Source of the DNA: Polyangiaceae bacterium
GTDB taxonomy: Bacteria; Myxococcota_A; Polyangia; Polyangiales; Polyangiaceae
Assembly (NCBI GenBank): GCA_020633205.1
Contig: JACKEB010000016.1
Location: forward strand, 62,001-126,000
DNA length: 64,000 bases
Reading direction: 5' to 3'
The notes beneath the pieces were generated by a model. That model saw only the letters and a list, made by a program, of their open reading frames with translations. It had not been told where the DNA came from and did not search any database. The translations under genes were made by a program, and so were the position numbers. The stretch's first letter is position 1. Each line of letters opens with the position of its first letter. This document shows positions 7,606 through 13,956 of this stretch, one piece after another.

Positions 7606-8322
7606 CTAGCGGTAGGTCCAGGACTCAGGGTCCGGCAAGTGCGCTAGGGAATTGAAGCGACTGAGGGTAACCCGCTGTGCGCCCGAGTAGCGCAGCTCGC
7701 TGACGCTCGTGTTCTGGACGGCGTACCCCAGTTCCAGCGCGGCCTCTTCCCTCACCCCCAAAATCCCAGCGATCAGCGCACCAATCGCGCCTCCGGAGCT
7801 GAACACCGCCACGTTCTGGCCGCTGCCTGGTGCCGAAGTGATGCGTTCGAGCGCAGCCGCCAAGCGCTCGCGAAACGCCTGCCAGGTCTCGAGCTCCCCG
7901 GTGGCAAACGCGCCGCGAGACCACAACCGCATGGTGCGCTGTAAGACCAGCTCGGTTGCCCGTGCTCGCGCCTTGCGGTCCGCCGCGGCCGCCACCGCCT
8001 GAGCCAGCTTGCCAACCTCTGGGTCGGCATCCATTACCGCTTGGAAACAGTCCTTCAGCAGGAACTCGCCGGGATGTTCGTCGAACGCGCGCTCTTCCTC
8101 CAACTGGTCGCGAAGCTCCGGAGCAAACACCTCCAGACACTCGAGCGCAGTGTCACGCTGGCGGCGTCGTGGGCCGCAAATCACACGGTCCAAGCGCAGG
8201 CCCTGTTGCTTCCAGAAAACACCCAGCGCCCGCGACTGCGCGCGCCCGTGGGAAGACAGCTCATCGTAGTCCGCCGCCAGGAACGAGGCCTGGCCGTGAC
8301 GGACCAAGAACAGTTGGCTCAT
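7606..8322 (-). CDS. histidine phosphatase superfamily protein
   Basis: The 238-residue product opens with the branch-1 signature MSQLFLVRHGQAS, giving R8-H9-G10, where H9 would be the phospho-accepting His. The second Arg is in ICGPRRRQRDTA. The usual second catalytic His of the family (SHGG) is replaced by Ser in VFSSGGAIG, so phosphatase activity may be changed or lost. The substrate is not predictable; phosphoglycerate-mutase-like and general phosphomonoesterase roles are both possible. It is cytoplasmic and lies 24 bp downstream of the Gly/Ser lipoprotein gene, with the DUF72 pair after it on the same strand. Confidence 0.88.
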   Translation of the reverse strand: MSQLFLVRHGQASFLAADYDELSSHGRAQSRALGVFWKQQGLRLDRVICGPRRRQRDTALECLEVFAPELRDQLEEERAFDEHPGEFLLKDCFQAVMDADPEVGKLAQAVAAAADRKARARATELVLQRTMRLWSRGAFATGELETWQAFRERLAAALERITSAPGSGQNVAVFSSGGAIGALIAGILGVREEAALELGYAVQNTSVSELRYSGAQRVTLSRFNSLAHLPDPESWTYR

Positions 8323-8346
8323 GCCAAGGAGGCTAGCAGCACTGCT

Positions 8347-8961
8347 TCAGGTGGAGCTACCAGCTGAACCGCCGCTGCTCGCGCCTGCGCTGCTCGTGCC
8401 ACCGCTGCTCGTGCCTGCTGAGCCACCGCTGGTGCCACCGCTACTCGTGCCGGCTGAGCCACCGCTGCTCGCGCCGGACGAACCAGCTGAGCCACCGCTA
8501 CCGGAGCTCCCCGCGGAACCGCCACTACTCGTGGTGCCACCCGAGCCAGAGCTGCCGCCAAAGCCAGTGCTGCCGCCGTTCGCATCCATGGTCGAGGGCT
8601 GATCCTGACAGCCCATTCCGAGATCGACGCCGCAAGCGCCGTTCGGCTGACAGCAAGGAGTGCCGAAGCCCGTGTTGGGGCAGAACACCGGGTTGCAACC
8701 GGCGTCCGGGATCCCACCGGTGCCCGCGTTGCCCGAACCGCCGTTGCCGGTGTTGCCCGAGCCGCCGTTGCCCGTGTTACCCGAGCCGCCTGCCGCGGTG
8801 CCGCCGTTGCCACCGCTTGCGCCGGATCCGGCAGAGCCGCCGGTCGTGCCGCCGTCCAGGGTGAAGATCCCCTGTTTTTCGCTCTCCGCGCAGCTCAGCG
8901 CCAATGCGCCTGAGAGCGCCCAAAACAAGCCAAAGGTGATGCGGGAAGAAGTCTGCGCCAC
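8347..8961 (-). CDS. Gly/Ser-rich lipoprotein, unknown function
   Basis: The 204-residue protein has a short signal peptide with lipobox ALSC (Cys near residue 24). The rest is almost entirely GGS/GSG/GNT low-complexity repeats, interrupted by one Cys-rich island around residues 90-119 (CNPVFCPN, TPCCQPN, ACGVDLGMGC). It is probably anchored to a membrane and exposed on the periplasmic or outer side. Gly/Ser linkers of this kind are common in large-genome Myxococcota, usually joining a lipid anchor to a globular module; here only a short Cys-rich module is present. I recognise no family. The simple-repeat DNA also makes assembly errors and length variation likely. Confidence 0.8.
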   Translation of the reverse strand: MAQTSSRITFGLFWALSGALALSCAESEKQGIFTLDGGTTGGSAGSGASGGNGGTAAGGSGNTGNGGSGNTGNGGSGNAGTGGIPDAGCNPVFCPNTGFGTPCCQPNGACGVDLGMGCQDQPSTMDANGGSTGFGGSSGSGGTTSSGGSAGSSGSGGSAGSSGASSGGSAGTSSGGTSGGSAGTSSGGTSSAGASSGGSAGSST

Positions 8962-9074
8962 GGTTCTCGTGCCTCCAAAGCTCGGTCAACCTTAGCCTGC
9001 TTACCGGCCTCTCGGCCAGCGTGAACAAACCAGCGTTTGGCTTGAACCCAGTTGAGCAGGGACCTCTGATTAAA

Positions 9075-9090
9075 AGTTAAAGGTTCAACT
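9075..9090. promoter_or_regulatory. 16-bp imperfect palindrome (operator-like)
   Basis: AGTTAAAGGTTCAACT is an imperfect palindrome within an AT-rich block about 115 bp upstream of the Gly/Ser lipoprotein start. It could be a repressor or activator site; no specific regulator is implied. Confidence 0.35.
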
Positions 9091-9282
9091 GTCTACTTTA
9101 TTTCGGTCGTTGTTCGCCTCAACGCTAACTGGGTTGCGGCTCCATCCGGGAAGATTCGTCAGGGTGTTTGGGACCGGTTGAAGTTTTTTCGGGGGTGAGG
9201 GTGCTCCGCAAGCGCAAAGCCAGCGGCATCACGCATCCGTATCACCTCACCTGTGTTTAGCCTGCAGCACCACAGTCTAAGC

Positions 9283-9360
9283 CGAACGCAAGCGCCGACG
9301 GGACCGTCGTTCCCCGACGGCTCCCGTCCGTGTTGGCGCCCGCGCGCCGGCTTGCGTTCG
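9283..9360 (-). terminator. long inverted repeat 3' of argG
   Basis: Arms CGAACGCAAG (9283-9292) and CTTGCGTTCG (9351-9360) are perfect, with partial inner pairing CGCC/GGCG and CGTCG/CGACG. It begins 14 bp beyond the argG stop on the minus strand. No T-run follows, so it may protect the 3' end or act as a rho-type site rather than a classic terminator. Confidence 0.5.
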
Positions 9361-9373
9361 AACGCGAGTCAAC

Positions 9374-10591
9374 TCAGCTGCTGCGCCGGGCCTTCTCGCG
9401 CATGGAGCGGATCCGCAAGCGCAACGCGTTCAGGCGAATGAAGCCCTCCGCGTCGGCCTGATTGTAGACGTCGTCACGCTCGAAGGTCGCAAACTCCTCA
9501 CGATACAGGGATTCCGGGCTCTTGCGCCCCACGACCTGAACGCCGCCCTTGTAGAGCTTGAGCCGCACCGTGCCGGTCACCGTCGCTTGAATGGAGTCCA
9601 TCATCGTCTGCAGCATCTCGCGCTCCGGAGAGAACCACAGCCCCCGGTAGACGATGGTGGAGTACTCGGGGATCAAACCGTCTCGGATGCGCATTTCCTC
9701 GCGGTCCAGGGTCAGCGACTCCAGTGCGCGGTGCGCCCGCTGCAGCAAGGTGCCACCGGGCGTCTCGTACACCCCGCGCGACTTCATGCCGACGAAGCGG
9801 TTCTCCACGATATCCACGCGGCCGACGCCGTTCGCGCCTGCGATCTCGTTCAGGCGGCCGAGCAAAGCTGCGGGCCCCAACGCCTCACCGTCAACGCTAA
9901 CCGGCGTGCCCTTCTCAAAGCCGATCTCCACGTAGGTCGGCTTGTTCGGCGCGTCCTCGGGGTCCACCGTCAGCAGGAACATATCCTTGGGCGGCTCAGC
10001 CCACGGATCCTCGAGGATACCGCCCTCGAAGGAGATGTGGAGGGAGTTCCGATCCATCGAGTAGGGCTTTTCTGCGGTGGCTGTGACCGGCACGCCCCGC
10101 GCCTTCGCGTATTCGATGCAATCGGTGCGGCTCTTCAGGTCCCACTCGCGCCAGGGTGCAATGACGGAGACGGCGGGGTCGAAGTGCATCGCGCCGAGCT
10201 CGAAGCGCACTTGGTCGTTGCCTTTCCCCGTGGCACCGTGGGCGATGGCATCGGCGCCGACGTCCGCCACCGTCTTCATCATGCCCTCGATGATGCACGG
10301 CCGGGCGAGAGACGTGCCGAGCAGGTACTCGCCTTCGTAGAGGCAGTTCGCTCGGAACGCTGGGAAGACGAAGTCACGCACGAAGGCCTCGCGCAGGTCC
10401 GCCTGAACGTACTGGACGGCGCCGGTCTTGAGAGCCTTGGCCTCCAAGCCGTCGAGTTCCTCCGCCTGTCCCACGTCGGCGCACCAAGCCACGACCTCAC
10501 AGCCGTAGGTCTCCTTGAGCCAGAGCAGGATCACGCTGGTATCCAGCCCACCCGAATAGGCGAGCACCACCTTCTTCACGTTCTTTTTCAT
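9374..10591 (-). CDS. argG: argininosuccinate synthase
   Basis: The 405-residue enzyme joins citrulline and aspartate with ATP to make argininosuccinate, the penultimate step of arginine synthesis, in the cytoplasm. The PP-loop ATP-binding motif AYSGGLDTS is at residues 11-19. Other family blocks are visible: ATGKGNDQVRFE, APWREW, and YSMDRNSLHISFEGG. The start MKKNVKKVVLAYSGG at 10591 is preferred because GGAG lies 6 bp upstream; the frame is open to 10636. Length agrees with the usual 400-450 residues. No argH or other arginine gene is adjacent, so it appears to be a stand-alone transcription unit ending near the hairpin downstream. Confidence 0.98.
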   Translation of the reverse strand: MKKNVKKVVLAYSGGLDTSVILLWLKETYGCEVVAWCADVGQAEELDGLEAKALKTGAVQYVQADLREAFVRDFVFPAFRANCLYEGEYLLGTSLARPCIIEGMMKTVADVGADAIAHGATGKGNDQVRFELGAMHFDPAVSVIAPWREWDLKSRTDCIEYAKARGVPVTATAEKPYSMDRNSLHISFEGGILEDPWAEPPKDMFLLTVDPEDAPNKPTYVEIGFEKGTPVSVDGEALGPAALLGRLNEIAGANGVGRVDIVENRFVGMKSRGVYETPGGTLLQRAHRALESLTLDREEMRIRDGLIPEYSTIVYRGLWFSPEREMLQTMMDSIQATVTGTVRLKLYKGGVQVVGRKSPESLYREEFATFERDDVYNQADAEGFIRLNALRLRIRSMREKARRSS

Positions 10592-10660
10592 CTCTATCTC
10601 CGTTGGCCGACCAAGAGCGCCGAGCGGCGAAGACATAACAAGTCAGCGCACGTTCGGCTG

Positions 10661-10690
10661 GTGAAAAAGCAAGGCGGACCCCCGCTGGGG
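10661..10690 (-). terminator. weak terminator candidate before argG
   Basis: On the minus strand, a short CCCC-AGC-GGGG stem (10680-10690) is followed after about 9 nt by GCTTTTTCAC. It lies directly downstream of the thioredoxin-fold lipoprotein stop and would separate that operon from argG. Confidence 0.4.
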
Positions 10691-10696
10691 CCATCG

Positions 10697-11221
10697 CTAG
10701 CGTGAGCCGCGGCTCAGCGCGTCTTCGATTTGTTCCACCGATGCCACGCCGGAATAGCGCGCGACTTCGTGGCCCTGATAGTCGAGGACGACCATCACTG
10801 GCACCTCGCGGATGTCACCGAAAGGGCCTTCTCCTTCCAGCGCAGCTTGATCCGCCATCGCCACGGGGTAGCTCAAGCCAAGGGACTCACCGAACGCCTG
10901 GGCGAGTTCCGCATACTTCGGTGCCTCGAGCACCACGGCGACTCCGTTCGCCCGAGGTTTGTGGGAGCGCAGCACGTCATCAAGGCGCTTCGCCAGGGCC
11001 TGGGAGGGCAAGTCGAAGGTAGTGATGAAGACCACAGCCGTGGCGCGACCGGCGGTCTCCCGTGAGCCCACGTGACCGCCACCGGGTAGCGGGAAATCGA
11101 AGCGAACCGTGGAGCCGCTCGGCGACTCGCCGCCTGGCCCGAGGCTTTCCGCAGCGCCCGAACAGCCGCACACGACGCTGCCCAGGAGCAGCGCAATCAC
11201 CCACGCCCTGCAGCGCATCAT
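10697..11221 (-). CDS. thioredoxin-fold lipoprotein lacking CxxC
   Basis: The 174-residue protein has a signal peptide with a lipobox-like VCGC (Cys20), so it is probably lipid-anchored. The rest follows a TlpA/AhpC-TSA thioredoxin fold: TAVVFITTFDLPSQALAKRL takes the position of the beta1-CxxC-alpha1 unit, and the cis-Pro region is DIREVPVMVVLDYQG. No cysteine occurs at the redox position, which reads TFDLPSQ, so thiol-disulfide exchange is unlikely. It may be a binding or chaperone-like derivative. Its ATG overlaps the stop of the upstream unknown gene by 4 bp (11218-11221), tying the two functionally. Confidence 0.78.
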   Translation of the reverse strand: MMRCRAWVIALLLGSVVCGCSGAAESLGPGGESPSGSTVRFDFPLPGGGHVGSRETAGRATAVVFITTFDLPSQALAKRLDDVLRSHKPRANGVAVVLEAPKYAELAQAFGESLGLSYPVAMADQAALEGEGPFGDIREVPVMVVLDYQGHEVARYSGVASVEQIEDALSRGSR

Positions 11222-11949
11222 GCTCGAGGGGGAGGTTGGGAGCTCGGCTCAGGTTGCTGACCAAACAGATCTGCGAAGATACGCAGCGCCTCAGGCAGCT
11301 CATGCCCAGCTCGCTGGTGAGCGATGATGGCGTGAGCCAACTCGTCGACGACCGACTTGAGCGGAGTTGCTTCGAGGCGCACGCCACCGATGACGTCCCC
11401 CGCACTGGGCGCCTTCGCGCCGTCAACGATGGGGTCGTGCTTTACCCAGGCGAACCCGCTGCGCTCACTATAGCTGCAAGCCAACACCTGGACGAAGTCC
11501 AGGTACAGCGGGCTCACGATGGTCGCCACGCGCATCGCGCCGCTCATTTCCCCACGTAAACAACGCAGGGCACCTCGCGGGCTCGCCGTGCCATCGTCAG
11601 GTCCAATCGCCTGCTCGATGCGGCGCCTCCGCGCGGATTCAGATTCCACCGACAAGAGCGGCGCGTAGACAGCGATACGGGGGACGTTGACGCGCTGTGA
11701 GTCCTGCTCGAGCACGTCCAACCAACGGTCCCGCCCATCGTCGTCTAAGGCCTTGTACGCCATGGCCGCGGCCAGCGCCGCTTCGGCGTCACTCGCCAGA
11801 GCGTCGAGCCAAGCGCACCACGCGTCGACCACACGCGCATCCACCCCAGATCGCGCTGCCGTTGGCAGCGGCGTCATGTCCGCAGAGGAGGGACTGCGCC
11901 GCGGCAATCTCACTTCATCGGGCTCAGGGGCCTTGGGTGGCTCAGCCAT
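11218..11949 (-). CDS. hypothetical protein, cytoplasmic
   Basis: The frame encodes 243 residues starting at ATG 11949. I recognise no family. The first 35 residues are Pro/Ser-rich (MAEPPKAPEPDEVRLPRRSPSS), followed by a mainly helical Ala-rich part (ARVVDAWCAWLDALASDAEAAL) and a central region with ALRCLRGEMSGAMRVATIVSPLYLDFVQVLACSYSE. The C-terminus is Pro/Gln-rich. No signal peptide or membrane segment is seen. It is the first gene of a two-gene coupled unit with the CxxC-less thioredoxin-fold lipoprotein. Confidence 0.75.
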   Translation of the reverse strand: MAEPPKAPEPDEVRLPRRSPSSADMTPLPTAARSGVDARVVDAWCAWLDALASDAEAALAAAMAYKALDDDGRDRWLDVLEQDSQRVNVPRIAVYAPLLSVESESARRRRIEQAIGPDDGTASPRGALRCLRGEMSGAMRVATIVSPLYLDFVQVLACSYSERSGFAWVKHDPIVDGAKAPSAGDVIGGVRLEATPLKSVVDELAHAIIAHQRAGHELPEALRIFADLFGQQPEPSSQPPPRA

Positions 11950-12313
11950 AGAATAGTCGTGACAACTCGAAACGCAGTGACTCCGCGTCTCGAGCCTCCC
12001 GAGCAGGAGTCGTGACGCGGCAACACGTGGGTCAGGCTATAGGCGAAGAGTCTGGACCTCGCAACGACACCCTCGCCAAAGATCGGTGACGCCCCACCCG
12101 GGACGGATGAGCCCCACAGGTTGCCCACAGCCGGGCCGTTCCTCACAGCCGCGCGGCCGCCCGCAGCGCCGAGCTAGTGTCCTGTCTCCGTAGTTCGCTG
12201 CAAAACTCGCCCGCCCCCTGAGGGTGTGGGCGCACGAGTTTTGCGCCTTCGCACTACTTTTGAGACGAGGAAACGCTGTGTTGACTTGTTCAGCGAATCA
12301 CAGATTCGCCTCA
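11950..12313. other. intergenic region, upstream of an unknown minus-strand operon
   Basis: This 364-bp stretch separates the unknown gene (start 11949) from the stop of the small DUF4911-like gene at 12314, both on the minus strand. It contains a perfect 10-bp inverted repeat at 12200-12244 and presumably the promoter of the downstream operon. No coding frame is convincing. Confidence 0.6.
12200..12244 (-). terminator. inverted repeat, likely terminator of the DUF4911-like gene
   Basis: GCAAAACTCG (12200-12209) pairs perfectly with CGAGTTTTGC (12235-12244), with extra CCC/GGG pairing inside. It lies about 70 bp after the stop of the minus-strand gene at 12314. The T-stretch is part of the stem, so termination in either direction is possible but unproven. 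Confidence 0.55.
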
Positions 12314-12553
12314 CTAGGTCGGCTCCCATCCAAGCTCAGGAGCCAAATCCGCTAGTACGCGATCCAGCTCTTGGATCTGGGAGGGGTGCGTCGCGATGAC
12401 CAGATCGCCACCGTGCTCTGCGAAGACGTGGGCGAGCCCTTCGCTCGCTTCCAGGATCCCCTTCAAATAGACGACGTCCTTCGCACGCACGCGGATCCTG
12501 CGCGTGAGTAGTTCGTCTCCGATCAACGGGGGCACGGCCTTGCCTTGCGCCAT
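12314..12553 (-). CDS. small protein, DUF4911-like
   Basis: The 79-residue product starts at ATG 12553 (MAQGKAVPP); the frame stays open further upstream but runs over the divergent gene and is shadow there. The pattern RVRAKDVVYLKGILEASEGLAHVFAEHGGDLVIATHPSQ resembles DUF4911 proteins, which share a 'YLKFILEAYEGLA'-like core; function is unknown. It is cytoplasmic. Only 23 bp separate its start from the divergent acidic protein gene, so the two promoters must overlap or lie inside the opposite reading frames. Confidence 0.72.
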   Translation of the reverse strand: MAQGKAVPPLIGDELLTRRIRVRAKDVVYLKGILEASEGLAHVFAEHGGDLVIATHPSQIQELDRVLADLAPELGWEPT

Positions 12554-12576
12554 AGCTGGCCGTACTACCCCGGAAC

Positions 12577-13938
12577 ATGTTGCGCTTCCAGTTGGTCCCG
12601 AGCGATCTCGAAGAGGAGGTCGAGCTGCCTCCGCTGCCGCCCTTGGAAGCCGATGAGGAGCCCCCCAAGGACATCGACTACAGCGACTGGCTGACAAGTG
12701 TCGAAGAGGAAGACGGCGACGAGGCAGCGGGCCCCGAGCTCGACCTGGGTATCGAGATCGCCGCGCTCGGAGCCGAAGACCTCGAGGACGACGACCCAGA
12801 ACCCGAGCTCGAGTATGCAGCGCTGTTGAATCTGCCGGACGCAGACGCCGACGACGATGAGCCCGGCGTCGAGCTAGGTGACTGGATGGGAATTTCCGCA
12901 GGGGAAATCGACCAAGACTGGAACGACGACTCCGAAGGCCCCCTGGAAGCGCCAACCCTCGAAACCGAACAACTACCGGATCTGGGAGTCGACGCCGAAG
13001 AGGAGGGCGACTTCAGCGACTTCAGCCTGGAGGAGCCTGAAGACGTCCAAGAGCCCTGGCACCAGACGCCAGTATTCGACCAGCCGAGCTGTTGCATCAG
13101 CGATGGACCGCGGCTCTTGTGTGGCGGCTCCGGAGTGTGGGCGGTAGCACCCCAGGAGCAGCTCGCCGAGTCCGATGTGCGCGATCTTGTCCAGCTTCCA
13201 CACGGCAACGTGTGGCTCGACCTGGCGGGTCGGGTGTGGCTGGATGGTCAACTACAGGAGCTGAGCTCCCGAGTCGTACAGGTCGAGGCGAGCGGAGAGG
13301 AAGCCGGCGCTCTACTAGCCGTAGGCTTGGATGGCACGCTGTATCAGTTGAAGGACGCCGGGGCGGCGGCCTCCGGAGTATGGCGCGCGTTGGTCACTGC
13401 GCCGCTACTCACACGTCTCGCGCATGGGAGCTTCCCCACCCTTGGCGTCAGCAAGTCGGACCGACTGTGTCGCTCACTCGATGGCGGGAACACATGGCTT
13501 CCGATCGACACCGAGCAGCCTCCCCTAGCGTGGTTGCGCAGCCACGACTTGAAGGTGCACAGCCGTGGGAGCCTGATCGCCCTGGGCAACGAGCGCGCCG
13601 GCCTCACGCTCTCGACCGATGGCGGGCTGACGTTCAGTGAGGTTGGACAGCTACTCGGACTGAGCGCGCTGACCAGTGGACGACTGAGCGACGCGAACGG
13701 TCCCGGCCTGCGCCTGTTCGCGGCGTGCTACGACGCTGCGATCGACGAGAGCCGGATCTATGCGATCGACCCACTGGAGTTCAGTGTGCAGAGTATCGCC
13801 GTGATCGGGCCCCAGGCGGCCGAGCAAGATCCTCGGGTTAGGGCTCTGCACTTCAAGCCAGGCGTCGGGCTGCTGTGCGCTGGGGACTTTGGTTTGATCG
13901 AGCTGGTTCCACCCGACGGGCTCGACCCGGTCGTCTGA
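12577..13938 (+). CDS. acidic protein with Asp-box beta-propeller-like C-terminus
   Basis: The 453-residue product has two parts. Residues 1-165 are strongly acidic (Asp/Glu-rich, few Lys/Arg) and probably disordered. From about residue 168 a repeated beta pattern begins with Asp-box motifs such as RSLDGGNTW and LSTDGGLTF, typical of BNR/sialidase-type propeller blades, and phrases such as GLDGTLYQL and LDLAGRVWLDG. There is no signal peptide, so the propeller would be cytoplasmic, which is unusual since Asp-box proteins are mostly secreted. A role in binding rather than catalysis is likely. It is divergent from the small DUF4911-like gene and convergent with a TPR gene. Confidence 0.75.
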   Translation: MLRFQLVPSDLEEEVELPPLPPLEADEEPPKDIDYSDWLTSVEEEDGDEAAGPELDLGIEIAALGAEDLEDDDPEPELEYAALLNLPDADADDDEPGVELGDWMGISAGEIDQDWNDDSEGPLEAPTLETEQLPDLGVDAEEEGDFSDFSLEEPEDVQEPWHQTPVFDQPSCCISDGPRLLCGGSGVWAVAPQEQLAESDVRDLVQLPHGNVWLDLAGRVWLDGQLQELSSRVVQVEASGEEAGALLAVGLDGTLYQLKDAGAAASGVWRALVTAPLLTRLAHGSFPTLGVSKSDRLCRSLDGGNTWLPIDTEQPPLAWLRSHDLKVHSRGSLIALGNERAGLTLSTDGGLTFSEVGQLLGLSALTSGRLSDANGPGLRLFAACYDAAIDESRIYAIDPLEFSVQSIAVIGPQAAEQDPRVRALHFKPGVGLLCAGDFGLIELVPPDGLDPVV

Positions 13939-13956
13939 ACTCTGTCGTCTGAACTC
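13930..13956. repeat. 13-bp direct repeat over two convergent stop codons
   Basis: GTCGTCTGAACTC occurs at 13930-13942 and 13944-13956. The first copy includes the TGA of the plus-strand propeller gene, and the second abuts the stop of the minus-strand TPR gene. It looks like a small tandem duplication at the gene junction. Confidence 0.7.

Larger units (their letters stand above)
8962..9373. other. intergenic region with promoter-like and hairpin elements
   Basis: This 412-bp stretch lies between two minus-strand genes (lipoprotein start at 8961, argG stop at 9374). It contains an AT-rich block around 9065-9110 that probably holds the lipoprotein promoter, a T6-CGGGGGTGAGG element at 9184-9200, and a long inverted repeat at 9283-9360. 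I see no credible coding frame. Confidence 0.6.

Noticed and set aside
9587..10705. 372-residue plus-strand open frame
   Set aside because: It is the antisense shadow of argG in a GC-rich codon context; argG has a strong family match.
12554..12955. N-terminal extension of the DUF4911-like gene
   Set aside because: It overlaps the divergent acidic gene and its Arg-rich composition looks non-coding; ATG 12553 is preferred.
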